From: Hydrogenophaga sp.
Lineage (GTDB): Bacteria; Pseudomonadota; Gammaproteobacteria; Burkholderiales; Burkholderiaceae_C
Direction of reading: 5' to 3'
Assembly (NCBI RefSeq): GCF_019264445.1
Contig: NZ_JAHVAB010000043.1
Coordinates: forward strand, 1-64,000
Length of the DNA stretch: 64,000 bases
Shown here: positions 30,184 to 38,010 of the stretch, in pieces
Position numbering within the stretch: the stretch's first letter is position 1
Layout: each line of letters opens with the position of its first letter
Notes under the pieces: generated by a model
Database searches by the model: none
What the model saw: the letters and a program-made list of their open reading frames with translations, nothing else
Told to the model about the DNA's origin: nothing
Translations under genes and position numbers: made by a program

Positions 30184-31329
30184 ATGAACGCCACACGCTC
30201 GCGCTCCACCTGGATCAAATGGCTGCTGCTGGTTCTGCTGGTGATCGCGCTCGGCCTGGGCCTGCTGCGCGCATTGGACAAGCGCAAGACCCGCGCCGAG
30301 ACGGCGCGCACCGCAGCGGAGGCGCTCAAGACCACGCCGGTGTACGCGCTGTCGCCCCGCGACGTGGTCACCGCACAAGCCATCGACCTCACGCAGACCG
30401 TGGGCATTTCGGGTTCGGTCGAGGCACTGCAGACGGCGGCCATCAAGGCGCGCACGGCGGGTGAAATTCAGGGACTGTCCAAGCGCGAAGGCGACACGGT
30501 AAAGGCCGGTGAAGTGGTCGCCCGCATCGACAGCACCGAGGCCGACGCCCGCGTGCGCCAGGCCGCGCGCCAGGCGGAATCCGCGGCTTCGCAGGTGGCG
30601 ATTGCGCGGCGCACGCTGGACAACAACCAGGCGCTGGTGCGCCAGGGCTTCATATCGGCCACCGCGCTCGAAACGTCCACCGCCAATCTCGCCGGCGCCG
30701 AAGCCACCCACCAGGCGGCACTGGCCGCGCTGGACATCGCCCGCAAGGCGCTGGCCGACACCACCCTGCGCTCGCCCCTGAGCGGCCAGATCGCCGCACG
30801 GCTGGTGCAGAACGGTGAGCGCGTGGGCGTGGACACGCGCGTGTTCGACGTGGTCGACCTCTCCAGCTTCGAGATGGAAGCGGCGGTCGCGCCGGGCGAT
30901 GCGGTGCCGGTGAAAGTGGGCCAGTCGGCGCGCCTGCGCGTGGAAGGCCTCAGCGAGCCGGTGCAGGCCACGGTCTCGCGCATCAACCCCAGCGTGCAGC
31001 CGGGCAGCCGCAGCGTGCTGGTGTACCTGCGCGTGCCAGCCACGGCGGGTATGCGCCAGGGCCTGTTTGCGCAGGGGCAGATCGTCACGGGGCAGGTCAA
31101 CGCGGTGGCGGTGCCCGCGTCGTCGGTGCGCAACGACAAGCCGCAGCCCTACGTGCAGGTGCTGCGCGACGGCAAGGTGGCACACGTCACGCTCGAAGGC
31201 GGCGCCACCGGTCTGCAAGGCAACGAGCCGATGCGCGAAGTCAAGGGACTGCCCGCGGGCACGCTGGTGCTGAGCGCGCAGGTCGGCGCGATCCGCGACG
31301 GCACCGCCGTGCGCCAGGCATCGAACTGA
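30184..31329 (+). CDS. RND efflux periplasmic adaptor subunit
   Basis: 381-residue membrane-fusion protein. An N-terminal hydrophobic anchor (WIKWLLLVLLVIALGLGLLRAL) is followed by a lipoyl/barrel-sandwich half (QTAAIKARTAGEIQGLSKREGDTVKAGEVVARI), a coiled-coil hairpin of about 90 residues (RQAARQAESAAS...AAL), the second lipoyl half (TTLRSPLSGQIAARLVQNGERV) and a beta-barrel domain. It links the inner-membrane pump to an outer-membrane channel. No lipobox Cys is present, so it appears to be membrane-anchored rather than a lipoprotein. Confidence 0.92.
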   Translation: MNATRSRSTWIKWLLLVLLVIALGLGLLRALDKRKTRAETARTAAEALKTTPVYALSPRDVVTAQAIDLTQTVGISGSVEALQTAAIKARTAGEIQGLSKREGDTVKAGEVVARIDSTEADARVRQAARQAESAASQVAIARRTLDNNQALVRQGFISATALETSTANLAGAEATHQAALAALDIARKALADTTLRSPLSGQIAARLVQNGERVGVDTRVFDVVDLSSFEMEAAVAPGDAVPVKVGQSARLRVEGLSEPVQATVSRINPSVQPGSRSVLVYLRVPATAGMRQGLFAQGQIVTGQVNAVAVPASSVRNDKPQPYVQVLRDGKVAHVTLEGGATGLQGNEPMREVKGLPAGTLVLSAQVGAIRDGTAVRQASN

Positions 31330-31350
31330 CGGCTCAGCGGCAACAACACC

Positions 31351-34300
31351 ATGTGGTTCACCCAGGTCTCGCTGCGCAACCCGGTCTTCGCCACCATGGT
31401 GATGGTCGCCTTCGTGGTGCTGGGGCTGTTTTCCTTCCAGCGCCTGCAGGTCGACCAGTTCCCCAACATCGACTTCCCCGTGGTGGTGGTCCAGGTGGCG
31501 TATCCGGGCGCTTCGCCCGAAATCGTCGAGTCCGAGGTCACGAAGAAGGTGGAGGAAGCGGTCAATGCGATCGCGGGTGTGAACACGCTCACCTCGCGCA
31601 GCTTCGAAGGCCAGGCCATCGTCATCATTGAATTCCAGCTCACGGTGGACGGGCGCAAGGCGGCCGAAGACGTGCGCGAGAAGATCGCCATCCTGCGCCC
31701 CGTGTTCCGCGACGAAGTGGAAGAGCCGCGCGTCCTGCGCTTTGACCCGGCCAGCCGCTCGATCTGGTCGGTGGCGGTGATTCCGCAAGCGGTGGATGGC
31801 AAGACACCGAGCGCGGTGGAGCTCACGACCTGGGCCGAGCAGGTGTTCAAGAAACGGCTGGAGAACGTGCGCGGCGTGGGCTCGGTGACGCTGGTGGGCG
31901 CCACGCGCCGCGCCGTGAACATCGACCTCGATCCCTCGGCGATGGAAGCGCTGGGCGTGACCACCGAGCAGATCAACGCCGCCGTGCGCAACGAAAACCA
32001 GGACCTGCCGGTGGGCACGCTCAAGACGGGCGAAGCCGAGCGCGTGGTGCAGGTGCTTTCGCGGCTGCAGAACCCGAAAGATTTCGAAAACATCATCGTG
32101 GCGCGGCGCGGTGGCCAGGCGGTGCGGCTGGGCCAGGTGGCGCGCGTGAGCGACGGCACGCAGGAAGTGGAGAGCCTGGCGCTCTACAACGGGCAGCGCA
32201 CGCTGCTGCTGCAGGTGCAGAAGGCGCAGGACGAAAACACCATCGCGGTGACCGATGGCCTGAAGGCCGCCGTGGCCGCATTGGGCGCCGAGCTGCCGCC
32301 GGGCATGCGGCTGGAGCAGATTGCCGACGGGTCGCGCCCGATCCGCGTCTCGGTCGAGAACGTGCGCCGCACGCTCATAGAAGGTGCGGTGCTCACCGTG
32401 CTCATCGTCTTCCTGTTCCTGAATTCGTGGCGCTCCACCGTGATCACGGGCCTCACGCTGCCCATTGCACTCATCGGCACCTTCTTCTTCATGAACCTCT
32501 TCGGGTTCACCATCAACATGATCACGTTGATGGCGCTCACGCTGTCGGTGGGCCTGCTGATCGACGATGCCATCGTGGTGCGGGAGAACATCGTTCGGCA
32601 CGTGCAGATGGGCAAGACGCCGTTCAACGCCGCCATGGACGGCACACAGGAGATCGGCCTGGCGGTGCTGGCCACCACCTTGTCCATCGTGGCGGTGTTC
32701 CTGCCCATCGGCTTCATGGGCGGCATCATCGGCAAGTTCTTTCACGAGTTCGGCATCACCATGGTGGCGGCGGTGCTCATCTCGATGTTCGTGAGCTTCA
32801 CGCTCGACCCGATGCTGTCGTCGGTATGGCACGACCCCGAAATCGAGAAGCACGGCAGGTCCACTGGACCCCGAACGCTCTACGACCGCACCATTGGCCG
32901 CGTCACTGGCTGGTTTGACCGCGTGCAGGACGACCTGAGCGACACCTACCAGGGCACGCTGCGCTGGTCGCTCAAGCACAAGCTCGCCACGCTCGGCCTG
33001 GCGCTGGCCACTTTCGTGGGCAGCCTGTTCGTGGTGCCGCTGCTGGGCACGGAATTCGTGCCGGTGGCCGACTTCTCGGAAACCTCGCTGAGCTTTCACA
33101 CGCCGGTGGGTTCGTCGCTCAATGCGACCGAGGCAAAAACGCGCGAGGTCGAAGGCATCTTGCGCAGCTTCCCCGAGGTGAAGTACACGCTGTCCACCAT
33201 CAACACCGGCAACGCCCAGGGCACGATGTACGCCAGCATTTATGTGCGCCTGGTGGACCGCAAGGAGCGCACGCTGAGCGCCTCGGACATGTCGGCGCGG
33301 CTGCGCGAGCGGCTGCGCAGCGTGCCCGGCATCACCGTGACGCACGTGGGCCTGCTCGATGCCGTGGGCGGCAACAAGCAGGTGGAGTTCTCGCTGCAGG
33401 GCGATGACCTCGCCGAGCTCGAACGCCTGTCGCAAATCGTGACGGAGCGCATCCGCCCCATCGTCGGGCTGGTGGACCTGGATGCGAGCGTCAAGCCCAA
33501 CAAGCCCACGGTGGACGTGAAGATGAAACGCGACCTGGCCTCCGACGCCGGCGTGAGCGTGGCCGCGGTGGGCGCCAGCCTGCGCACGCTGGTGGCCGGC
33601 ACCACGGTGGGCAACTGGCGCGCGGCCGACGGCCAGAGCTACGACGTCAACGTGCGCCTGGCACCCAGCGGCCGCGAGCGCGCCAGCGACCTGGAGCAAC
33701 TGCCTTTTGTGGTGGGCACCCAGGCCGACGGCACGGCGCGCGTGGTGCGCCTGGGCCAGGTGGCCGACGTGGTGGACGCCACCGGCCCCAACCAGATCAA
33801 CCGCCGCAACCTCAACCGCGAGGTGTCGATCAACGCCAACGTGTACGGCCGCTCGCCGGGCGAGGTGTCGGGCGAGATCCGGCAGGTGCTCGACACCATC
33901 GCCTTCCCGCCGGGTTACCGCTACGAGTTCGGCGGCTCCACCAAAAACATGCAGGAGTCGTTTGGCTACGCGCTGTCGGCGCTGGCGCTGGCGATCATCT
34001 TCATTTACATGATCCTGGCCAGCCAGTTCCAGAGCTTCCTGCAGCCGCTGGCGCTCATGACCTCGCTGCCGCTCACCCTCATTGGCGTGGTGCTCACGCT
34101 GCTCATGTTCGGCTCGAGCATGAGCATGTTCTCGGTCATCGGCATCGTGCTGCTGATGGGCCTGGTGACCAAAAACGCGATTCTGCTGGTGGACTTCGCC
34201 ATCCGCGCCCGCGAAGGCCGCGCCGGCGGCCCGCCGCTGGACCGCGAGAGCGCCCTGCTGCTGGCGGCCAAGGTGCGGCTGCGACCCATCCTCATGACCA

Positions 34301-34530
34301 CGCTGGCCATGGTCTTCGGCATGGTGCCGCTGGCGTTTGCCCTCACCGAAGGCTCCGAGCAGCGCGCGCCGATGGGCCAGGCCGTCATCGGCGGCGTCAT
34401 CACCTCTTCGCTGCTCACGCTGGTGGTGGTGCCGGTGGTGTATTGCTACCTGGACGACCTCGCCGGCTGGTTCCGCCGCCGGCTGGGTCTGGCACCCTCA
34501 CCCGCCGCCCCGGCAGGCCCCACTCCGTAA
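31351..34530 (+). CDS. RND efflux pump inner-membrane permease
   Basis: 1059-residue proton-driven RND transporter of the HAE-1-like group. It starts with the typical WFTQVSLRNPVFATMVMVAFVVLGLFSFQRLQVDQFPNIDFP-type N-terminus: first helix then the periplasmic porter domain. The proton-relay pair is in TM4 as VGLLIDDAIVVRENI (Asp-Asp). Further helices and the second periplasmic loop follow, ending GLVTKNAILLVDFAIRAREG and MVPLAFALTEGSEQRAPMGQAVIGG. It forms a tripartite pump with the adaptor. The tolC gene 1.3 kb downstream is a plausible channel but is separated by two unrelated genes. Substrates are not predictable. Confidence 0.94.
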   Translation: MWFTQVSLRNPVFATMVMVAFVVLGLFSFQRLQVDQFPNIDFPVVVVQVAYPGASPEIVESEVTKKVEEAVNAIAGVNTLTSRSFEGQAIVIIEFQLTVDGRKAAEDVREKIAILRPVFRDEVEEPRVLRFDPASRSIWSVAVIPQAVDGKTPSAVELTTWAEQVFKKRLENVRGVGSVTLVGATRRAVNIDLDPSAMEALGVTTEQINAAVRNENQDLPVGTLKTGEAERVVQVLSRLQNPKDFENIIVARRGGQAVRLGQVARVSDGTQEVESLALYNGQRTLLLQVQKAQDENTIAVTDGLKAAVAALGAELPPGMRLEQIADGSRPIRVSVENVRRTLIEGAVLTVLIVFLFLNSWRSTVITGLTLPIALIGTFFFMNLFGFTINMITLMALTLSVGLLIDDAIVVRENIVRHVQMGKTPFNAAMDGTQEIGLAVLATTLSIVAVFLPIGFMGGIIGKFFHEFGITMVAAVLISMFVSFTLDPMLSSVWHDPEIEKHGRSTGPRTLYDRTIGRVTGWFDRVQDDLSDTYQGTLRWSLKHKLATLGLALATFVGSLFVVPLLGTEFVPVADFSETSLSFHTPVGSSLNATEAKTREVEGILRSFPEVKYTLSTINTGNAQGTMYASIYVRLVDRKERTLSASDMSARLRERLRSVPGITVTHVGLLDAVGGNKQVEFSLQGDDLAELERLSQIVTERIRPIVGLVDLDASVKPNKPTVDVKMKRDLASDAGVSVAAVGASLRTLVAGTTVGNWRAADGQSYDVNVRLAPSGRERASDLEQLPFVVGTQADGTARVVRLGQVADVVDATGPNQINRRNLNREVSINANVYGRSPGEVSGEIRQVLDTIAFPPGYRYEFGGSTKNMQESFGYALSALALAIIFIYMILASQFQSFLQPLALMTSLPLTLIGVVLTLLMFGSSMSMFSVIGIVLLMGLVTKNAILLVDFAIRAREGRAGGPPLDRESALLLAAKVRLRPILMTTLAMVFGMVPLAFALTEGSEQRAPMGQAVIGGVITSSLLTLVVVPVVYCYLDDLAGWFRRRLGLAPSPAAPAGPTP

Positions 34531-34580
34531 AATCTCGCGGTTCTCCGCCCCTTGCATCACCGTTCCACCGAGCCGACGCC

Positions 34581-35294
34581 ATGACCACTGCCACCGCCCC
34601 CCAGACAACCGCCCTCACCGGCCTGAGCCAGGCCCGCTTCAACATGATCGAGCAGCAGATCCGCCCGTGGGAAGTGCTCGACGCCCGCGTGCTGGCCCTG
34701 CTGGAGCGCGTGCACCGCGAAGACTTCGTGCCCGCCGCGCACAAGGCGCTGGCCTTTGCCGACATGGAGCTGCCCCTGAGCCTGCCGATGGTCGAAGGCC
34801 AGGCCATGCTGGCGCCCAAGGTCGAGGCGCGGCTGGTGCAGGACCTGCAGCTCCAGGCCACCGACAAGGTGCTGGAAGTGGGCACCGGCAGCGGCCACAT
34901 GGCCGCCCTGCTCGCCAGCCTGGCGCAGCGCGTGGTCACGATCGAAGTCGACGAAGCGCTGGCCCGCGTGGCGCGCAACAACCTGCAGAAAGCCGGCATC
35001 ACCAACGCCGATGTGCGCCACGCCGATGCCGCCGCCAACGGCTTCGCCGCCTGCGCCACCGAAGGCCCGTTCGATGCCATCGTGCTCAGCGGCTCGGTGG
35101 CCGAGGTGCCGTCCGCGCTGCTGAGCCTGCTCGCACCCGGTGGGCGGCTGGCGGCCATCGTCGGCTTCGAGCCCATGATGCGCGCCACCATCGTCACCCG
35201 CACGGGCGACGCGGCCTTCCAGACCGCACAGCCCTGGGACACCGTGGCGCCGCGTCTGCTGAACTTCCCCGCGCCCTCCAGCTTCCGGTTCTGA
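34581..35294 (+). CDS. Protein-L-isoaspartate O-methyltransferase family protein
   Basis: 237-residue SAM-dependent methyltransferase of the PCMT family. Recognisable parts are MIEQQIRPWEVLDARVLALLERVHREDFVP, LPLSLPMVEGQAMLAPKVEARLVQDL and the SAM motif VLEVGTGSGHMAALLASLA. The family's usual catalytic GYG/SQP-like loop (ISQPYMVA) is replaced by LPLSLPMVEGQAMLAP, so true isoaspartate repair activity is uncertain. The order pcm-like, rhodanese, tolC, waaA is familiar from Burkholderiales. A TAAAAT -10-like hexamer lies at 34528-34533 over the RND stop codon. Confidence 0.85.
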   Translation: MTTATAPQTTALTGLSQARFNMIEQQIRPWEVLDARVLALLERVHREDFVPAAHKALAFADMELPLSLPMVEGQAMLAPKVEARLVQDLQLQATDKVLEVGTGSGHMAALLASLAQRVVTIEVDEALARVARNNLQKAGITNADVRHADAAANGFAACATEGPFDAIVLSGSVAEVPSALLSLLAPGGRLAAIVGFEPMMRATIVTRTGDAAFQTAQPWDTVAPRLLNFPAPSSFRF

Positions 35295-35308
35295 GCAGGC
35301 AACACCCC

Positions 35309-35659
35309 ATGAACTCCATCACCCCCGCCCAACTCCAGGACTGGCTGCAACAGGCCACCGACCCCGCCGCACCGCAGGCCCTGCCGGTGGTGCTGGACGT
35401 GCGCGAGCCGTGGGAGCTGCAGACGGCGTCGGTCAAACCCGACGGCTTCGAGCTGCGCGCCATGCCCATGCGCACCGTGCCCGCGCGCCTGCTCGAACTC
35501 GACCGCCACCAGCCCATTGCCTGCCTCTGCCACCACGGCGCGCGCAGCGCCCAGGTGGTGCAGTTTCTGGAGAGCCAGGGCTTCACCCACGTCGTGAACA
35601 TCCACGGCGGCATCCACGCCTGGTCGCAGGAACGCGACCCCGGCGTGCCGATGTATTGA
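35309..35659 (+). CDS. Single-domain rhodanese sulfurtransferase
   Basis: 116-residue single rhodanese domain. It contains VVLDVREPWEL (CH2A-like), the active-site loop CLCHHGARSAQVVQFL with the catalytic Cys, and HVVNIHGGIHAWSQERDPGVPMY at the end. The loop is a six-residue type. It likely handles sulfane sulfur, but the specific role is unknown. It begins 14 bases after the PCMT-like gene, so these two are cotranscribed. A multi-hairpin repeat separates it from tolC. Confidence 0.92.
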   Translation: MNSITPAQLQDWLQQATDPAAPQALPVVLDVREPWELQTASVKPDGFELRAMPMRTVPARLLELDRHQPIACLCHHGARSAQVVQFLESQGFTHVVNIHGGIHAWSQERDPGVPMY

Positions 35660-35665
35660 GATGAA

Positions 35666-35755
35666 CACCCCCCTGCGCCGCTTTGCGGCTTCCCCCCTCT
35701 GTGGCGCGCCTTCGGCGCTTCGAGGGGGGACGGCATCTCGGGCCGGCGTAGCCGG
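35666..35755. repeat. Comamonadaceae-type multi-hairpin intergenic repeat
   Basis: Nested perfect palindromes: GCCGC-TTT-GCGGC (35677-35689), TCCCCCCTC (35691-35699) paired with GAGGGGGGA (35722-35730), the enclosed GCGCC-TTC-GGCGC (35706-35718), and CCGGC-GTA-GCCGG (35743-35755). The CCCCTGCGCCGCTTTGCGGCTTCCCCCC pattern is one I recognise as a dispersed element in Comamonadaceae intergenic regions (family knowledge). It has no T-run, so it is not a simple terminator, though it could attenuate transcription between the rhodanese and tolC. Confidence 0.75.
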
Positions 35756-35836
35756 ACCCTGGATGCCCCTGGCGCGCTTGCCCTCTCGCATCTGCCCCTC
35801 CACCTCCTCGCACCGTCCCGCTCCAAGGAACACCGC

Positions 35837-37192
35837 ATGAATGCCGCTTCGTCTGCTCGCAAATCGTCTGCCAACCGTCCCCGGTGTCTGCTGGCGGTGG
35901 TGCTGGCGCTGGGTTCGCTGGCCACCAGCGCGCAGGCGCAAAGCCTGGTGGAGCTGTACGAGGCGGCGCGTGGCTTTGACGCGACCTACCTCGCCGCGCG
36001 CTCGCAGTACGACGCCAGCCTGGCCCAGGCCGCGCAGGCGCGCGCGGGCCTGCTGCCCCAGGCGGGCCTGGCCGCAGCCGCCAGCTGGGCGCGGCGCGAG
36101 GTCAACAACGGCGGCTTCGGCGGCACCAACGACAGCCAGAGCACCACGCTCTCGGCCAGCCAGCCGCTGTACCGCCCGGTCAACAAGCTGACCAACGACC
36201 AGGCCACGCTCACCATGGACATTGCAAAGGCCCGCCTGACGCTGGCCGAGCAAGACCTCATCGTGCGCACCTCGCAGGCCTACTTTGACGTGCTGGCTGC
36301 GCAGGACACGCTCGCGTTCGTGCGCGCGCAAAAGACCGCCGTGGCCGAGCAGCTCGCTGCCGCCAAGCGCAACTTCGAGGTCGGCACCACCACCATCACC
36401 GACTCGCGCGAAGCGCAGGCGCAGTTCGACCTGGTGCTGGCGCGCGAGATCGCCGCCGAAAACGACCTGCGCGTCAAACAGCTGGCGCTGGACCAGCTGG
36501 TGGGTCGCTCCGCCGTGGCGCCCCGCCCCCTGGCCGCCCCCGTGGCCCTGCCCGAGCTGCTGCCCGCCGACCCACAGGCCTGGGTGGACCGCAACGTGGG
36601 CACGCACCCCACCATCCTGCAGGCCACGCGCAACCTGGAAATCGCGCAGCTCGAAACCAGCAAGGCCGAAGCCGGGCACAAGCCCACGCTCGACCTGGTC
36701 GGCCAGTACCAGGTGGCGCGCGGCCCGTCGACCACACTGCCCACCGCCGGCAACGTGCGCACCAACAGCGCCAGCGTGGGCGTGCAGTTCAACCTGCCGC
36801 TGTTCGCCGGCTTTGCCGTGCAGAACCGCATCAAGGAAACGCTGGCGCTGCAGGACAAAGCCCGCTCCGACCTCGAAGCCGCACGCCGCGGCGTCGACCT
36901 CTCCACCCGCAGCGCCTACCTGGGCGTGGTCTCTGGCCAGGGCCAGGTGCGTGCGCTGCAGGCGGCCGAGGCCTCCAGCCAGAGCGCGCTGGACGCCAAC
37001 CGGCTGGGCTACCAGGTGGGTGTGCGCATCAACATCGACGTGCTCAACGCGCAAAGCCAGCTCTTCCAGACCAAGCGCGACCTCGCCCAGGCGCGCTACA
37101 ACGTGCTGCTCAGCAGCCTGCGCCTGCGCCAGGCCAGCGGCGCCTTGCTGCCCGAAGATTTGCAGCCCATCGATGCCCTGCTGGTGAAGTGA
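35837..37192 (+). CDS. tolC: TolC family outer-membrane channel protein
   Basis: 451-residue outer-membrane factor. The signal peptide includes CLLAVVLALGSLATSAQAQ. Two internal repeats, each with long coiled-coil helices and a beta-strand hairpin, are visible: LVELYEAARGFDATYLAARSQYDASLAQAAQARAGLLPQAGLAAA-type in the first half, and VQFNLPLFAGFAVQNRIKETLALQDKARSDLE-type in the second. Such proteins provide the exit duct for RND pumps and type I secretion. AAGGAA precedes the ATG. It is directly followed by surface-glycan genes; a promoter-like TACACT lies at 37199-37204 for these. Confidence 0.93.
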   Translation: MNAASSARKSSANRPRCLLAVVLALGSLATSAQAQSLVELYEAARGFDATYLAARSQYDASLAQAAQARAGLLPQAGLAAAASWARREVNNGGFGGTNDSQSTTLSASQPLYRPVNKLTNDQATLTMDIAKARLTLAEQDLIVRTSQAYFDVLAAQDTLAFVRAQKTAVAEQLAAAKRNFEVGTTTITDSREAQAQFDLVLAREIAAENDLRVKQLALDQLVGRSAVAPRPLAAPVALPELLPADPQAWVDRNVGTHPTILQATRNLEIAQLETSKAEAGHKPTLDLVGQYQVARGPSTTLPTAGNVRTNSASVGVQFNLPLFAGFAVQNRIKETLALQDKARSDLEAARRGVDLSTRSAYLGVVSGQGQVRALQAAEASSQSALDANRLGYQVGVRINIDVLNAQSQLFQTKRDLAQARYNVLLSSLRLRQASGALLPEDLQPIDALLVK

Positions 37193-37269
37193 GCTCCGCT
37201 ACACTCGACCGGCAAGTCGGCACCAGGGCGGACGCATTCTTCCAACCAGCACTCCCAGGAGGGGCAGAC

Positions 37270-38010
37270 GTGCAAACCGTCAACGTGTTGTGCATCAAGT
37301 GGGGCAAGAAATACGGCCCCGACTACGTCAACAAACTTCACAGCATGGTGTCGCGGCACCTGCATCGTCCGTTCCGTTTTGTCTGTCTGACCGACGACGG
37401 CGCAGGCATCCACCCCGGCATCGAAGTCAAGCCCATTCCCGCCGTCGGGTTCGACGAATTCGACCAGCGCAAGCCCTGGAGCTTTGGCCATGGCTGGCTC
37501 AAGCTCACCAGCTTCACCGCCCCGCTCTACGACCTCACCGGCCAGACGCTGTTCCTCGACCTGGACATCGTCATCGTCGACAGCCTGGACGAGTTCTTCG
37601 ACCAGCCCGGCGAGTTCATCGTCATCAAGGAATGGGACAAGAAGGACGGCACGGGCAACACCTCGTGCTACCTCTACACCATCGGCGCCCACACCGATGC
37701 GCTGGAGCACCTCAAGAACGGCTATCCCGAGTCGATCGCCGACGTGCGCAACGAGCAGGAATACATCACCGGCTTCCTCAACCGGCAGGGCAAGGTCAGT
37801 TACTGGCCTGACGCCTGGTGCCGCAGCTTCAAGCGCCACTGCATGCGACGCGGCCTCATGGGCTGGTTCTCGCCGCCCACCATTCCGCCCGGTGCCAAGA
37901 TCATCGTGTTCCACGGCAAGCCCAACCCGCCCGACGTGATCGCCGGCGTGAGCGGCAAGTGGTACCGGCGCGTGCTGCCAGCGCAATGGGTCGCCGACCA
38001 TTGGCGCTGA
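37270..38010 (+). CDS. Putative glycosyltransferase (GT-A type), LPS locus
   Basis: 246-residue cytoplasmic protein. The motif TLFLDLDIVIVDSLDEFF, a hydrophobic strand ending in DLD, looks like the DxD metal/nucleotide-sugar site of GT-A glycosyltransferases. The protein also has FRFVCLTDD near the start and AKIIVFHGKPNPP near the end, as in GT8-like or related putative transferases. The GTG at 37270 is chosen because AGGAGG lies eight bases upstream; the frame is open back to 37189. It overlaps the start of the Kdo transferase gene by 25 bases. The acceptor is probably lipopolysaccharide core, by context only. Confidence 0.75.
   Translation: MQTVNVLCIKWGKKYGPDYVNKLHSMVSRHLHRPFRFVCLTDDGAGIHPGIEVKPIPAVGFDEFDQRKPWSFGHGWLKLTSFTAPLYDLTGQTLFLDLDIVIVDSLDEFFDQPGEFIVIKEWDKKDGTGNTSCYLYTIGAHTDALEHLKNGYPESIADVRNEQEYITGFLNRQGKVSYWPDAWCRSFKRHCMRRGLMGWFSPPTIPPGAKIIVFHGKPNPPDVIAGVSGKWYRRVLPAQWVADHWR

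Noticed and set aside
28120-33699. Extension of the LysR frame to a 2156-codon open frame
   Set aside because: Beyond 28119 it is antisense to gcdH, tetR and the RND genes and is low-complexity; the LysR family start is at 28119.
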